DNA of 64,000 nt from Paenibacillus sp. W2I17. GTDB lineage: Bacteria; Bacillota; Bacilli; Paenibacillales; Paenibacillaceae. A program made the translations under genes and the position numbers. Below are positions 40,068-49,362 of this stretch, piece after piece; position 1 is the first letter of the stretch, and every line of letters starts with the position of its first letter. The stretch spans positions 992,001 to 1,056,000 of the forward strand of contig NZ_JAUSXM010000001.1 in assembly GCF_030815985.1 (NCBI RefSeq), in the 5' to 3' direction. The notes below the pieces were generated by a model that did no database searches, was not told the origin of the DNA, and saw nothing but the letters and a program-made list of their open reading frames with translations.

Positions 40068-40643
40068 CTATGTAGACTGTCCTCGCAATACGGTCCATTT
40101 CTGCTCGGCTGGTGTTCTTTTCCGACTTCTTGGCGCTTTGTTGTAATATCCTATATGAAGAATACCAACAAATCTTTCATCCTCACGTAAGCCAATTCCA
40201 TTGAAGAACCCTTCATGTTGAATCATGGACTCTGTATCCCACAACATTCCTAACCCTCGTTCCCAGCCCAGCAGTTGGAAGCTCTGCATCACCCCGCAGG
40301 CAGCCGCATAATTGCGGTCATTGGTCAGACGATTCGGTCCTACAGTCGACATAACAATGACGTGGGCAGGAATATCGGTAAATCTCTTTTTAAAAACATC
40401 CAGAAGTTTCCCTGGAATCAACTTGCCGAGCTTGCTTTGTGACATCTGTTCCAGCATGCAGTCCACCAACCGTTTGCGTGCTTCCGGAGTTCCGGCATAT
40501 ACTACACGCCACGAGCCAGACTCGACAAAAGGTTGAAGCCTTATAGCCTTACGCAGTAATTCTACAATTAACTCCTGGTCCACCGGCGTAGAATTACATT
40601 TACGAATACTCCTGCGCTCCCTGATCAATTCCGCCAGACTCAA
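40068..40643 (-). CDS. Nitroreductase-family protein
   Basis: A 191-residue FMN oxidoreductase with the N-terminal ERRSIRKC phosphate-binding motif, ESGSWRVVYAG and AAACGVMQSFQLLGWERGLG. Probably reduces nitro groups or quinones with NAD(P)H. TTG at 40643 is favoured as start because AGGAG lies ten bases ahead; the GTG at 40652 sits on top of it. The C-terminal part ends with basic residues. Partner of the shorter nitroreductase downstream; the two may form a heterodimer. Confidence 0.82.
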   Translation of the reverse strand: MSLAELIRERRSIRKCNSTPVDQELIVELLRKAIRLQPFVESGSWRVVYAGTPEARKRLVDCMLEQMSQSKLGKLIPGKLLDVFKKRFTDIPAHVIVMSTVGPNRLTNDRNYAAACGVMQSFQLLGWERGLGMLWDTESMIQHEGFFNGIGLREDERFVGILHIGYYNKAPRSRKRTPAEQKWTVLRGQST

Positions 40644-40663
40644 ATGCTTCACTCTCCTTTGTT

Positions 40664-41146
40664 CTATCTGGATTCAATATTTATACTGCTGTCTTGAAGA
40701 AATTGATGGATTACTTTTAGCTCCGTTTCCGAATATTTGTCGAGAGTACGATAGAAGCGCTCAGCCTCATGTATATGCAGACGTTCATGCAGTTCAAAGA
40801 TTTTTTTGCCTTGCGGTGACAACCGGAAATAGCTTTCCTTTTTGTTGTCGTTCATTTTTGTACGTTTGACGAATCCTTCCTCCAGCAGTTTGTTGCCAAT
40901 TTTGGTGATACTTGCTTTGGACAAATTCATCGCCTCGGCAATACCCGTGTTGTTAATAGGCTCATGCTTGCCTATGCAATCTATCATATGAACCGCGGTC
41001 AAATGCTGAGGGATTTTCTCGATACTTTCTCGCTGGGCGATACTTAGGAAATGCTCGATTTCTGTATCCTTGTGGTTCTCATACACATGTAAAAAACGGA
41101 TAAATTGGTCATAAAGCAACTGTTTTGTTCTATCTTTTGAGATCAT
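40664..41146 (-). CDS. MarR-family transcriptional regulator
   Basis: A 160-residue MarR protein with the helix-turn-helix NTGIAEAMNLSKASITKIGNKLLEEGFVKR and wing DNKKESYFRLSPQGKK. AAGGAG precedes ATG 41146. First gene of an operon with two nitroreductases, probably repressed by it until a nitro-aromatic or quinone is present. A Fur-box-like site lies 110 bases upstream. Confidence 0.86.
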   Translation of the reverse strand: MISKDRTKQLLYDQFIRFLHVYENHKDTEIEHFLSIAQRESIEKIPQHLTAVHMIDCIGKHEPINNTGIAEAMNLSKASITKIGNKLLEEGFVKRTKMNDNKKESYFRLSPQGKKIFELHERLHIHEAERFYRTLDKYSETELKVIHQFLQDSSINIESR

Positions 41147-41253
41147 CCTGTGATCGCTCCTTATTTAATTGTAAACAAAAATATCATTTAAATATTAAGG
41201 TTTTTCTAAATAATTTCTTATATTTTGTTTACTGGTGAACAATATAACATGAA

Positions 41254-41268
41254 TGATAATGCTTATCA
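41254..41268. promoter_or_regulatory. Fur-box-like inverted repeat
   Basis: TGATAATGCTTATCA matches the 7-1-7 consensus TGATAATNATTATCA at 14 of 15 positions. It lies upstream of the MarR-nitroreductase operon. No iron-uptake gene is nearby, so it may be fortuitous or a relic. Confidence 0.45.
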
Positions 41269-41360
41269 ACTATATTCTCTGACATTGCAACATCACTCTA
41301 CAATCCAGGACAGAGACCTGCCTTGAACGGATTATCTTTTTAACCTGCTCGTTAGTTAAA

Positions 41361-41396
41361 CAAAAGCAGCCGATCACTATGATCGGCTGCTTTCTT
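41361..41396. terminator. Orphan bidirectional terminator
   Basis: AGCAGCCGATCA-CTA-TGATCGGCTGCT, a perfect 12-pair stem with AAAA before and TTTCTT after. No gene ends next to it on either strand, so it may remain from a lost gene. The rest of 41147-41532 has no reading frame of note. Confidence 0.7.
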
Positions 41397-41532
41397 AAAC
41401 TTGGGTTATTGGACTCAGTATCATTCTCTCTACTTAAATTATACCGTTATTTTTTATTTTTTTATAGACTGTTTTTTTTGAAATTCCTACACTATACTGC
41501 TAAATACAAAACTAAAAAAGAGGTGGATCAGT

Positions 41533-41949
41533 ATGGATGACAAAAAAGTGATCATAGATCAAGGTCCTTTTTTTCACGGTACAAAAGCAGAACTGCAAAT
41601 TGGTGATTTATTAGAACCACAATTCTTATCAAATTACCAAGAGAAAAATTCTAACCATATATACTTTACTGCAACATTAAATGCTGCCAAATGGGGTGCT
41701 GAATTGGCAAGATCTAATGCAAAAGAAAGAATTTACATTGTAGAACCATTAGGAGATTTTGAAAGTGATCCAAACGTAACTGATAAAAAGTTTCCTGGAA
41801 ACCCAACACGTTCATATCGATCTAAATCGCCACTTAAAATAGTAGCTGAATTAGCTTCATGGGAAAGACACTCTGAAGAAGAGATTAATCACATGATTAC
41901 ATCTTTAAGAAAACTAAGTGAAGAAGGAAAAAATATAATATATGATTGA
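41533..41949 (+). CDS. arr: Rifampin ADP-ribosyltransferase
   Basis: A 138-residue Arr enzyme, full length for the family. It transfers ADP-ribose from NAD+ to the C23 hydroxyl of rifamycins and so inactivates them. Recognised motifs: FFHGTKAELQIGDLL, NHIYFTATLNAAKWGAELA, RIYIVEPLGDFE, DPNVTDKKFPGNPTRSYRS. GAGGTGG precedes ATG 41533. Single gene with its own promoter region; ends against the terminator repeat at 41961. Environmental Paenibacillus often carry such genes on the chromosome. Confidence 0.9.
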   Translation: MDDKKVIIDQGPFFHGTKAELQIGDLLEPQFLSNYQEKNSNHIYFTATLNAAKWGAELARSNAKERIYIVEPLGDFESDPNVTDKKFPGNPTRSYRSKSPLKIVAELASWERHSEEEINHMITSLRKLSEEGKNIIYD

Positions 41950-41960
41950 TTCCTCTCGTT

Positions 41961-42019
41961 AAAAGAAAAAAGTCGCTATAATAGCGACTTGAATAGAACA
42001 ATGGTCCTGTCCCGCGACA
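41961..42019 (-). repeat. Dispersed intergenic repeat, copy 8
   Basis: AGTCGCTATAATAGCGACT (41971-41989) is a perfect stem with AAAAAA to its left and tail GAACAATGGTCCTGTCCCGCGACA to its right. It serves as minus-strand terminator for the levanase gene at 42070 and lies just after arr on the plus strand. Confidence 0.7.
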
Positions 42020-42069
42020 CTTCTTTATTAGAATATCTATGAGATACGCCATCATGGAATAAATTTTGA

Positions 42070-45000
42070 TTATTTTGCTAATATCCATTTTTGTCGATCA
42101 AGTGATGGATTCAGTTCACTTAGGATGAGTTCGGTCCCATCTTCCGATACTTCTAATGCTTTTTGATGATGAGCTGAAGTAATATGAACTGATCCGTCTT
42201 TGTTCTCGTGAAGGACCCAACGCTGGTTGTTGTATCCCAAGTAATGGTATAGCTGAAGTTTGTTTTGCCCTATATCCAGATCAAGCGTCTGACCGGCCGT
42301 AGTACGAATCGAATACGAACCTGCTTCGTCGCCTGTCGGAACAAATACCCACTTCTGGACGGAAGCTGCACTTGCATCTTGCAAGGTAACCGGCTCCCCG
42401 TTGACAAGGTTCACGGTATAAATGGATTTTTGTGTTGCGGCATTTATAAGACTGGACTTGGTGATGTTTGCAGGTTCACCGTTGCTCACATTGACGTTCT
42501 GATAAGATGCGGATCCGCCAAAAACATTGAGTCCAAAGTGACCTTCTGCAAAAGTACCATCCATGATATCTATCACTTTTTGACTGTCCACGTGAACGAC
42601 AATATGCGGACCATTCGCTTCTATTTTCACCTTATACGTTTGACCTGGCTGAATGAAAGTTGGTACTTTTGCAAGAACCTGCCGTTCTTCAAATCCTCCA
42701 TTGATTTTATAGAACAGACGGATTGCCTTCATGTTAGGGTCTAGATTCAGATAATAACCACTGCGACCATCTTCGCTAGTCCTGAACAAAATAGAACCTG
42801 CCCCTCCTGTTTCACCAAGCATCATGTCTGCTTCATACGTAAAATTCCCAGCCTTCTCTTTGGCAATATAATTCGCATCGCTATAATATTTACCACGAAT
42901 CCCATGTTCACTAACTAACCATGAAGCAGCAGACAGATCTTTAGTCCATCCACTCAGGTTTGTCCGGAACTCACCACCTGAGACTTTAACGAGCACGCTA
43001 GCGGAAGTTTTACCATTCGGAGTAGATACAGTGACTGTGGACTCCCCTTCTTTTTTTGCCTTAATAACTGCGTGTGAGTTGTCTACCAGGTCTATGGCTA
43101 TTACTTCGTTATTACTAGAATCCCACTTCAGCGGTTGAACGCCTAAACCTGGTCCGTACTCGACCATCGCCTGCAGTGTATCCGACTCGCCTACCCCAAG
43201 TTCCCGATCGCTCGTATCCATCTTTATTTGAACTTTTGAAGGAATGTCCTCATTCCAGACAGATTCAAGTTGATGCACTTTCAAGGAAACAACGTTCACA
43301 TTCCCACCTTTCACATAAAAACTCATCGCTCTACTAGCAGGATCCGGAAATATAACATCTGAAAAGACAACTTTACCGTCGTTACCAAAGGCTTCAACAG
43401 AAGACTCATCCACAAGAATACGCATCTTGATCCGATTATTCTCCATTTGCGTAGGTGCTTCATGTTTCTTGCTGAAAAGGTTAGAAAAATCCGTTTCACC
43501 CGATGTAGTTCGGTCCACAAACATACGACTATCGCTTGCCTTATAACCCACGACCGTCTTCTGATTTGCACCCTCACGAATGTTAAAGCCAAACTCGGTC
43601 GCTGTGCTGGCTTCAGGGATTTCAATTTCAGCTTCAATTTCGTAAGCCCCTGAAATAATACCTTTTAACAGATTCCCGGAAGAAGGACTCACCGACTTGT
43701 TGGAAGCAGAATACAAAGGTTTACGCAGTGATTCCAATTCTTTGATTGGACTTTGCACCATCCGAATTCCATCTTTGGTCGTTACCAATGATACTTCCCT
43801 AGGAATGGTTAGTTCACCTTTCCAATTGGACGTTGGGAAAGCGAACGGATAATCCCAATTCGTCATCCACGCCATCATCACTGTGCGATGATCAGGCATG
43901 TTAGCGAAAGACATCGAAGCGTAAAATTCTTTACCAAAATCTGTTCTTAGTACCTTACCCGCGGGATTATCGTTCACGAATTTACCATCAGCTGTTAATT
44001 GACCGATAAAATACTCGGCATCTGATCCGCCTGTTTTGGGATTCGCTCCTGTACTGATCATCATAACCCACTTTTTCTGTGACGTTCCGTCTACCGGAAG
44101 CTGGAACAAATCAGGGCATTCCCATACGCCTCCGCGGACGTAATCCCCATATCCCCAATTATCTGTCAATGTCCAGTCAAGTAAATTCGTTGACGTATAG
44201 AAACGAATATGATCTCCTCCGGACACAACCATAACCCAGCGGTTATTCTCATCATCACGGATTACTTTCGGATCGCGGAAATCCCAATTCCCAGCTTCAT
44301 TTCCGCTCTTACCTGGGTTCTCGATCACAATCGGGCGCTCCTTCGAATACTCCCAAGTACGACCTTGGTCTTTACTGTAAGCAAGACCTATACGCTGGTT
44401 CCCATTTGGGCTATCCGGATTAAAGGAAGTGTAGTATGCAATAAGGCCCTTGCCTCCTGAATCTCCGAATAAACCAGATGCATTTGTCATATCCGCAACA
44501 GCCGACCCAGACCAGACATGTCCGTGATCATTCCAGGGAAGTGCAATCGGAAGCCGTTTCCAGTTCAGCATATCTTTACTTACCGCATGCGCCCATGTTC
44601 CTCCATCCTGATGGAAGAGATGATATTCTCCTTCGAAGTAGACAAGTCCATTCGGATCACTCGCTGAACCACGTATTGGCGTGTAGTGATATTGTGGACG
44701 ATATATCTCATTGTAATATTGGCTCAGTTCCGTCACATAAGTATCCTGAAAGTAAGCCGTCCCCTTTTTTACGACGATTCCAGTACTTCCACTTTTGTAG
44801 GTTGAATCTTTCACGTCAATCGCGGCCGTAGTGTACCCGTCCAGGAAGACCTGAATTCGATCTCCCTTTGCCTTGATTTCCACATGATGTTTGGCTCCCA
44901 TCTGACTCGGATAAGTACGTTGCGAACTTGCAATTACTGTTCCTTTTGTATTCGTCAAACTTACACGGACCTGATCTCCTTCCTTCGTAAGAGAAGCTTC

Positions 45001-45873
45001 ATATCCTTCAGCTCCATCGGTTGAAGATCGGAATGCGAGAGCTGCAATAGAATCTGGACGAAGGGTAATATTCCCTTCATAGACCATATCAGTCGCCTCT
45101 TTATTATAGATTTGCTGTGCTTTGCTCTCCTGTTCTACCGTCCCTCTTTTGCCGTTGATATCAGGCTGCCATGTTCCCTTGCTAGAAAGCACCGTACCCA
45201 AATTACCTTTCAGATCGCTCACTACGATGTTCGAAAACAAGGCGGATCCATCCCATACATGGAGTCCAAGCTTTCCGCTTTGATACGAAATGTCTTGAAC
45301 ATCAATTAATGGTTTATATTGATTGCCCCAATATACTTTTAGAGAGGAACCCACTGCCTTCACTTTGAGATGATAGATTTGCCCCATTTCAACAGAAACT
45401 TTACGCTCCTCCTTTAATTTCCCATTTCCATTTCTTGCATCTCTTAACCGAATCAGACCTGCGTCCGGAACGATTTGCAGCATGTACGAGCTAAAGCCAT
45501 CCTCATTAGAACGAAACAACAATGTGGCGTCTGCCTTCGTATCCCTGATCATGACATCAGCTTCATAGATAAAATCATCGGACACTGTCTCTGAGATGGC
45601 CATTACATTTTCTTTAGGCTGTGAAGTTAGCAGGATTCCTTCTGAAGTATCCTCTAATCCCCCTTTTCCTTTCACTTGCCAGCCTATCAGATTGGTATTT
45701 GATTTGGATGCGCTTTCAAAAATATCAAGCTCCTCCTTTGCCTGTTTATTTGTTTCCTGATCAGCGAGCACAGCACTAGCCGCAATTGATTTGGACGTAA
45801 AAATACCGTTTGAAGTCAGAGTTAATCCCGTTGCCATCAGAAGACATATTGCGAATTTAGATTTATCGTTCAT
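42070..45873 (-). CDS. Secreted multimodular GH32 levanase/fructanase
   Basis: A 1267-residue exported enzyme. Layout: signal peptide (1-32), two CBM66/laminin-G-like sandwich modules (about 60-222 and 228-385), GH32 five-blade propeller (about 392-720), GH32 C-terminal sandwich (to 875), Big2 domain (879-965), a third CBM66-like module (972-1130) and a ricin-type beta-trefoil (1140-1267). Catalytic residues: nucleophile D406 in SASDPNG, D534 in FRDPKV and acid/base E585 in ECPDLF. The usual WMNDPNG is changed to GSASDPNG. It should release fructose from levan. No sortase motif. Second gene after another GH32. Confidence 0.88.
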   Translation of the reverse strand: MNDKSKFAICLLMATGLTLTSNGIFTSKSIAASAVLADQETNKQAKEELDIFESASKSNTNLIGWQVKGKGGLEDTSEGILLTSQPKENVMAISETVSDDFIYEADVMIRDTKADATLLFRSNEDGFSSYMLQIVPDAGLIRLRDARNGNGKLKEERKVSVEMGQIYHLKVKAVGSSLKVYWGNQYKPLIDVQDISYQSGKLGLHVWDGSALFSNIVVSDLKGNLGTVLSSKGTWQPDINGKRGTVEQESKAQQIYNKEATDMVYEGNITLRPDSIAALAFRSSTDGAEGYEASLTKEGDQVRVSLTNTKGTVIASSQRTYPSQMGAKHHVEIKAKGDRIQVFLDGYTTAAIDVKDSTYKSGSTGIVVKKGTAYFQDTYVTELSQYYNEIYRPQYHYTPIRGSASDPNGLVYFEGEYHLFHQDGGTWAHAVSKDMLNWKRLPIALPWNDHGHVWSGSAVADMTNASGLFGDSGGKGLIAYYTSFNPDSPNGNQRIGLAYSKDQGRTWEYSKERPIVIENPGKSGNEAGNWDFRDPKVIRDDENNRWVMVVSGGDHIRFYTSTNLLDWTLTDNWGYGDYVRGGVWECPDLFQLPVDGTSQKKWVMMISTGANPKTGGSDAEYFIGQLTADGKFVNDNPAGKVLRTDFGKEFYASMSFANMPDHRTVMMAWMTNWDYPFAFPTSNWKGELTIPREVSLVTTKDGIRMVQSPIKELESLRKPLYSASNKSVSPSSGNLLKGIISGAYEIEAEIEIPEASTATEFGFNIREGANQKTVVGYKASDSRMFVDRTTSGETDFSNLFSKKHEAPTQMENNRIKMRILVDESSVEAFGNDGKVVFSDVIFPDPASRAMSFYVKGGNVNVVSLKVHQLESVWNEDIPSKVQIKMDTSDRELGVGESDTLQAMVEYGPGLGVQPLKWDSSNNEVIAIDLVDNSHAVIKAKKEGESTVTVSTPNGKTSASVLVKVSGGEFRTNLSGWTKDLSAASWLVSEHGIRGKYYSDANYIAKEKAGNFTYEADMMLGETGGAGSILFRTSEDGRSGYYLNLDPNMKAIRLFYKINGGFEERQVLAKVPTFIQPGQTYKVKIEANGPHIVVHVDSQKVIDIMDGTFAEGHFGLNVFGGSASYQNVNVSNGEPANITKSSLINAATQKSIYTVNLVNGEPVTLQDASAASVQKWVFVPTGDEAGSYSIRTTAGQTLDLDIGQNKLQLYHYLGYNNQRWVLHENKDGSVHITSAHHQKALEVSEDGTELILSELNPSLDRQKWILAK

Positions 45874-45939
45874 TCCATACCCTCTTTTCTAATAGAATCG
45901 TAAAGTCGATTCAAATTTAATTGGTTTTGGACACCGAGT

Positions 45940-47532
45940 TCAGTTCGGTTGATTTTCCCAAATGCTTACGAGATCATTGATTTGAAGAGACACGACCTTT
46001 AGTTCTCCGCCAATGGCATAGAGTTCCAGTCCTCTACTTTCCAAGTCGGGGAAAATCGTGTCTGAAATGATAGTTGTTCCATTGTTGCCAAAGATCTCTA
46101 CACTTGACCAATCAACATAGATGCTCAACTGTATCCGTTTATGCTCTGGCTTCATGGGGGCCTTGTGTTTTGCAGCAAAATCGGGATGGAAATCAACAGT
46201 GTTTGACTTCGTCCGATCGACGAACAACTCCTCATTCAAGACATTATATCCGATGACTGTCTCCTGGTTGGAAGAGGAAGACTTTCGCACCTTGAACCCA
46301 AATTCTATTGCGTTACCAATTTCAAATTCCGCAATAATTTCCATCTTTGCAGTAGAAACAGCAGACAAAACGTTCATATCTGGTTTAATCGTAATGTCTT
46401 GTAGAGACAGAATTGATCTTCTAAGTTGATTTAACTCAGTTATGGGTGCTTGAATTAAGCGAAGTCCTTCCGAATACGTCCTAAGCCGAATCTCTCGTGG
46501 GATTGACATATGGCCACGCCATTCTTTAGAAGGAAGAGTGGAAGCATAACGCCAATTATTCATCCAGCCGACCCAAATCTTTCGCCCATCCTCATTCGGG
46601 ATACCATCCCAGGTCACGGCCGCGTAAAAGTCAGATCCGTAATCTATCCATTGGATTGTATCGAATGATTCCAATGTTTCATCTAGTGTAAAAACCTTAC
46701 CATCAAAGTGACCTATAAAATACATCATGCCTGAACCGCCTGCGGGTGGTTCTGAATCGTTTGGATTTACGCCATTTCTATCTCCGAGACTTAGTGTCAG
46801 AATCCATTTAGTGGTATTGGGGTCCTCATCCACATGGATTTTAAAAACATCAGGACATTCAAATATTCCACGATGGATGCCCGGAATGTCAGAACCGAAA
46901 CCGCTTGCATAAGACCAATCCTTAAGATTCGAAGATGTGTAAAATTCTATACGGTCGCTTACTGCAAGAACCATTACCCAGTTTGAAGATTCTTCATGCC
47001 AGAATACCTTTGGGTCTCGAAAGTCTAGCGTTTCCGTGGGGAATAAAACAGGGTTGCCTTCATATTTTGTCCAGGTTCTACCTTTGTCCTTGCTGTAAGC
47101 GATGCTTTGAACCTGCGGTTTACCGGGTTGAGCGCTGTTACCGTTATTAGTATAAATTGCAACCAATCCTGATCCTGCTTCGTTGAAGAATCCGCTTGTA
47201 TTGTTCTTATCGACTACCGCACTTCCCGAAAAGATCGCTCCATCTTCTCCGGGCGAGATGGCTGGTGGAAGTTCATCCCAATGTACTAAATCATTACTTA
47301 CTGCATGCCCCCAATGCATTCTGCCGAAGTCAGGCTGCGTATCATGGGGAGTATATTGGTAGAAAAGGTGATATTCTCCTTCGTAATAAACCATCCCGTT
47401 AGGATCGTTAATCCAATTTCCCTTAGGGGAATAATGTATTTGCGGTCTGTATTCATTTTTATAAATAAAGTTTTCTGGATCTTTGCTGATACTATTTTCA
47501 CCTGATAGATGTACTTTTTTAATTTTGTTCAC
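45940..47532 (-). CDS. GH32 fructan/sucrose hydrolase, cytoplasmic
   Basis: A 530-residue GH32 enzyme with no signal peptide. Nucleophile D43 (WINDPNG), D173 (FRDPKV), acid/base E225 (ECPDVF). Propeller about 30-350; C-terminal sandwich about 380-525. Likely acts on short fructans or sucrose. It starts at GTG 47532, close to AGGGAG. First of a two-gene cluster with the secreted levanase; only 66 bases separate them. No dedicated transporter is next to them. Confidence 0.87.
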   Translation of the reverse strand: MNKIKKVHLSGENSISKDPENFIYKNEYRPQIHYSPKGNWINDPNGMVYYEGEYHLFYQYTPHDTQPDFGRMHWGHAVSNDLVHWDELPPAISPGEDGAIFSGSAVVDKNNTSGFFNEAGSGLVAIYTNNGNSAQPGKPQVQSIAYSKDKGRTWTKYEGNPVLFPTETLDFRDPKVFWHEESSNWVMVLAVSDRIEFYTSSNLKDWSYASGFGSDIPGIHRGIFECPDVFKIHVDEDPNTTKWILTLSLGDRNGVNPNDSEPPAGGSGMMYFIGHFDGKVFTLDETLESFDTIQWIDYGSDFYAAVTWDGIPNEDGRKIWVGWMNNWRYASTLPSKEWRGHMSIPREIRLRTYSEGLRLIQAPITELNQLRRSILSLQDITIKPDMNVLSAVSTAKMEIIAEFEIGNAIEFGFKVRKSSSSNQETVIGYNVLNEELFVDRTKSNTVDFHPDFAAKHKAPMKPEHKRIQLSIYVDWSSVEIFGNNGTTIISDTIFPDLESRGLELYAIGGELKVVSLQINDLVSIWENQPN

Positions 47533-47662
47533 GCTCCCTTAAGGCTATTTAAAATCTAAAGAAGAAATATGCATTCCTTATTAACAAAATAATCCACCGG
47601 TTTTCATTTGTCAAAGTATTTTTGGATAAATGAACATTATTTTTTATGTATATATCTGTTTT

Positions 47663-47770
47663 AGTTTACATTTGCACAATTTATGACTGATTATAGAAAA
47701 TAACAATTTTTTAGTTAAGTTGATCTAATCATTTTTTATTACTTTAAACCTATTGGTTTACAAATGTAAA
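47663..47770. promoter_or_regulatory. Candidate operators ahead of the GH32 genes
   Basis: TTTACATTTGCACA (47666) and the perfect interrupted palindrome TTTACA-AA-TGTAAA (47757-47770) occur about 130 and 230 bases before the GH32 start. The paired sites suggest a repressor of the fructan operon, whose gene is not in the window. Confidence 0.4.
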
Positions 47771-47829
47771 AAGGTTACATCTAAACTTCTCTTTACTTGT
47801 TCAACAAAATATCGTTAGTATTAAACCCA

Positions 47830-47900
47830 ATTTTACCGATAAAACAAAAAAAGCCGCTAAAATAGCGACTTCAACAGGAATATGTTCTTGTCTCTTGACA
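47830..47900 (-). repeat. Dispersed intergenic repeat, copy 9
   Basis: AAAAAAAGCCGCTAAAATAGCGACTT core (47845-47870) and GGAATATGTTCTTGTCTCTTGACA tail. It serves as terminator after the small peptide gene at 47926. Confidence 0.7.
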
Positions 47901-47925
47901 TGCTCTAAATAAATTAACGGCTCGC

Positions 47926-48075
47926 TTATGCTTTAACAACTTCAACCTTTTTATCCCCTGCTGACTTCGCTACCTCTAACGTTGTGTTACCTTCGATAGT
48001 GACTATTACGCCAGTAGCCAGCATAGAAACGATTAAAGCTGCGCTGAGGGCTGTGGAAATTTTTTTCTTGACCAT
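47926..48075 (-). CDS. Small exported peptide precursor (49 residues)
   Basis: A short frame: MVKKKISTALSAALIVSMLA then TGVIVTIEGNTTLEVAKSAG and DKKVEVVKA. It has a basic start and a hydrophobic core typical of a signal peptide, followed by a short charged tail. GGAGGT lies six bases before the ATG at 48075 (another ATG at 48081 abuts it). It ends just ahead of terminator repeat 9. The size and layout match Phr-type signal peptide precursors, but no Rap-like receptor is in the window, so the function is open. Confidence 0.6.
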   Translation of the reverse strand: MVKKKISTALSAALIVSMLATGVIVTIEGNTTLEVAKSAGDKKVEVVKA

Positions 48076-48303
48076 AATCATACCTCCGATATCTATTATG
48101 TTGTAATAAGCGGCTCAAAGAACTATGACGAGCCGAGTGTGACTAGATATTACAATATTTCACTTTTTTGTTGGGTAATCTATCTGGTGATTGTATTATA
48201 ACTCACTGCCAATCATTGTAAAAGGTTTTTTTCCTTGTGTTCAAATACAATAAAGTATGATTGTTTTCTCAGAATTTCTTTTCAAAACTAAAAAATTTGG
48301 AGG

Positions 48304-49186
48304 TCAATCCCCTTGATGTAAAGTATCCACATATTCAATAAACCTCTTCGCTGCTGGGGAAATATTATGATCATCTCTCCACTTTAATCCTATTTCCCAG
48401 TACCACCCTTCATCAATGATAGGGATCCAGACCAATTCATCTAACATCAAACCCAGCGTCTTAGGCAGTACTGATACACCTAGACCCGACTTTATAAAAA
48501 CCGGCTACAGTGATCAGGTCCTCCGCTTCATAAGCAGAAGCAAGAAAAAATCCGGTATGTTGGAATCGGGATAAAATCGTTGCTTTTAATCCACAGTTGT
48601 TTTTCAATCCAATAAATGGCTCGCCAGACAGCTCTGTCAAACTAAGAGCGCTACAATCTGCATAACGATGTTGGGAGGGAACAACAATGTATAAAGGAAC
48701 ATTCTGAATCGTCTTCCAGTGATGATTATTCAAAGTAGATTCCCTCGATGTAATCATAATATCCGAAAATCCTTGCTCCAGATGTGCATCAATATCTCCT
48801 AAGTTCCCTTGTGTCAATTCGAACCGAACTTTGGGATACTTCAATTGATAACTTCGAATTAGGCTAGGGATCAATTCAACACCGAGAATGTTTAGATATG
48901 ACAACGTAATCACACCAGTATCCGGATTGGACCACTCTTCGATTTCCTTTAGACCATTTTCAATATTATGTAGGGCCCTACCAATCCATTTAGAGAACAT
49001 AGTACCGTTTCGGTTCAGCTTAATATTTCGTCCATTTCGCTCAAATAAAGGAGCTCCTATCTCGTTTTCAAGCTTGGCAATTGCATGACTTAACGCTGGC
49101 TGAGTAATACCTAGTTTTTTGGAGGCTAAGGTCATATGTTCAAGTCGTGCAACGGTCATAAAGTATTCCAATTGTGTAAGTTCCAT
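48304..49186 (-). pseudogene. LysR-family regulator with a frameshift
   Basis: Full-length LysR reading when one base is removed. The first frame (MELTQLEYFMTVARLEHMTL ... AYEAEDLITVAGF) breaks at a run of five T (48496-48500 on the plus strand) and the C-terminal part resumes in another frame as FIKSGLGVSVLPKTLGLMLD ... RFIEYVDTLHQGD with TGA at 48304. Start 49186 has AAAGGGG upstream. Either a pseudogene or a sequencing error in the homopolymer. Divergent from SDR 49363, which it would control. Confidence 0.8.
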
Positions 49187-49362
49187 TAAAACACCCCTTT
49201 CTATATTAATAATATTCATCATTTTTATTATTATAATAAATTGGACGTTATGAAAGTAGCAAGTGTAGTATTAGTTCTAGCTCCTCTCGAACAACACATT
49301 AAGGTTTAGAGACAGAGCAATTTCAAATTAATCATTGAATACCATCACAAGGAGGAATAGTT

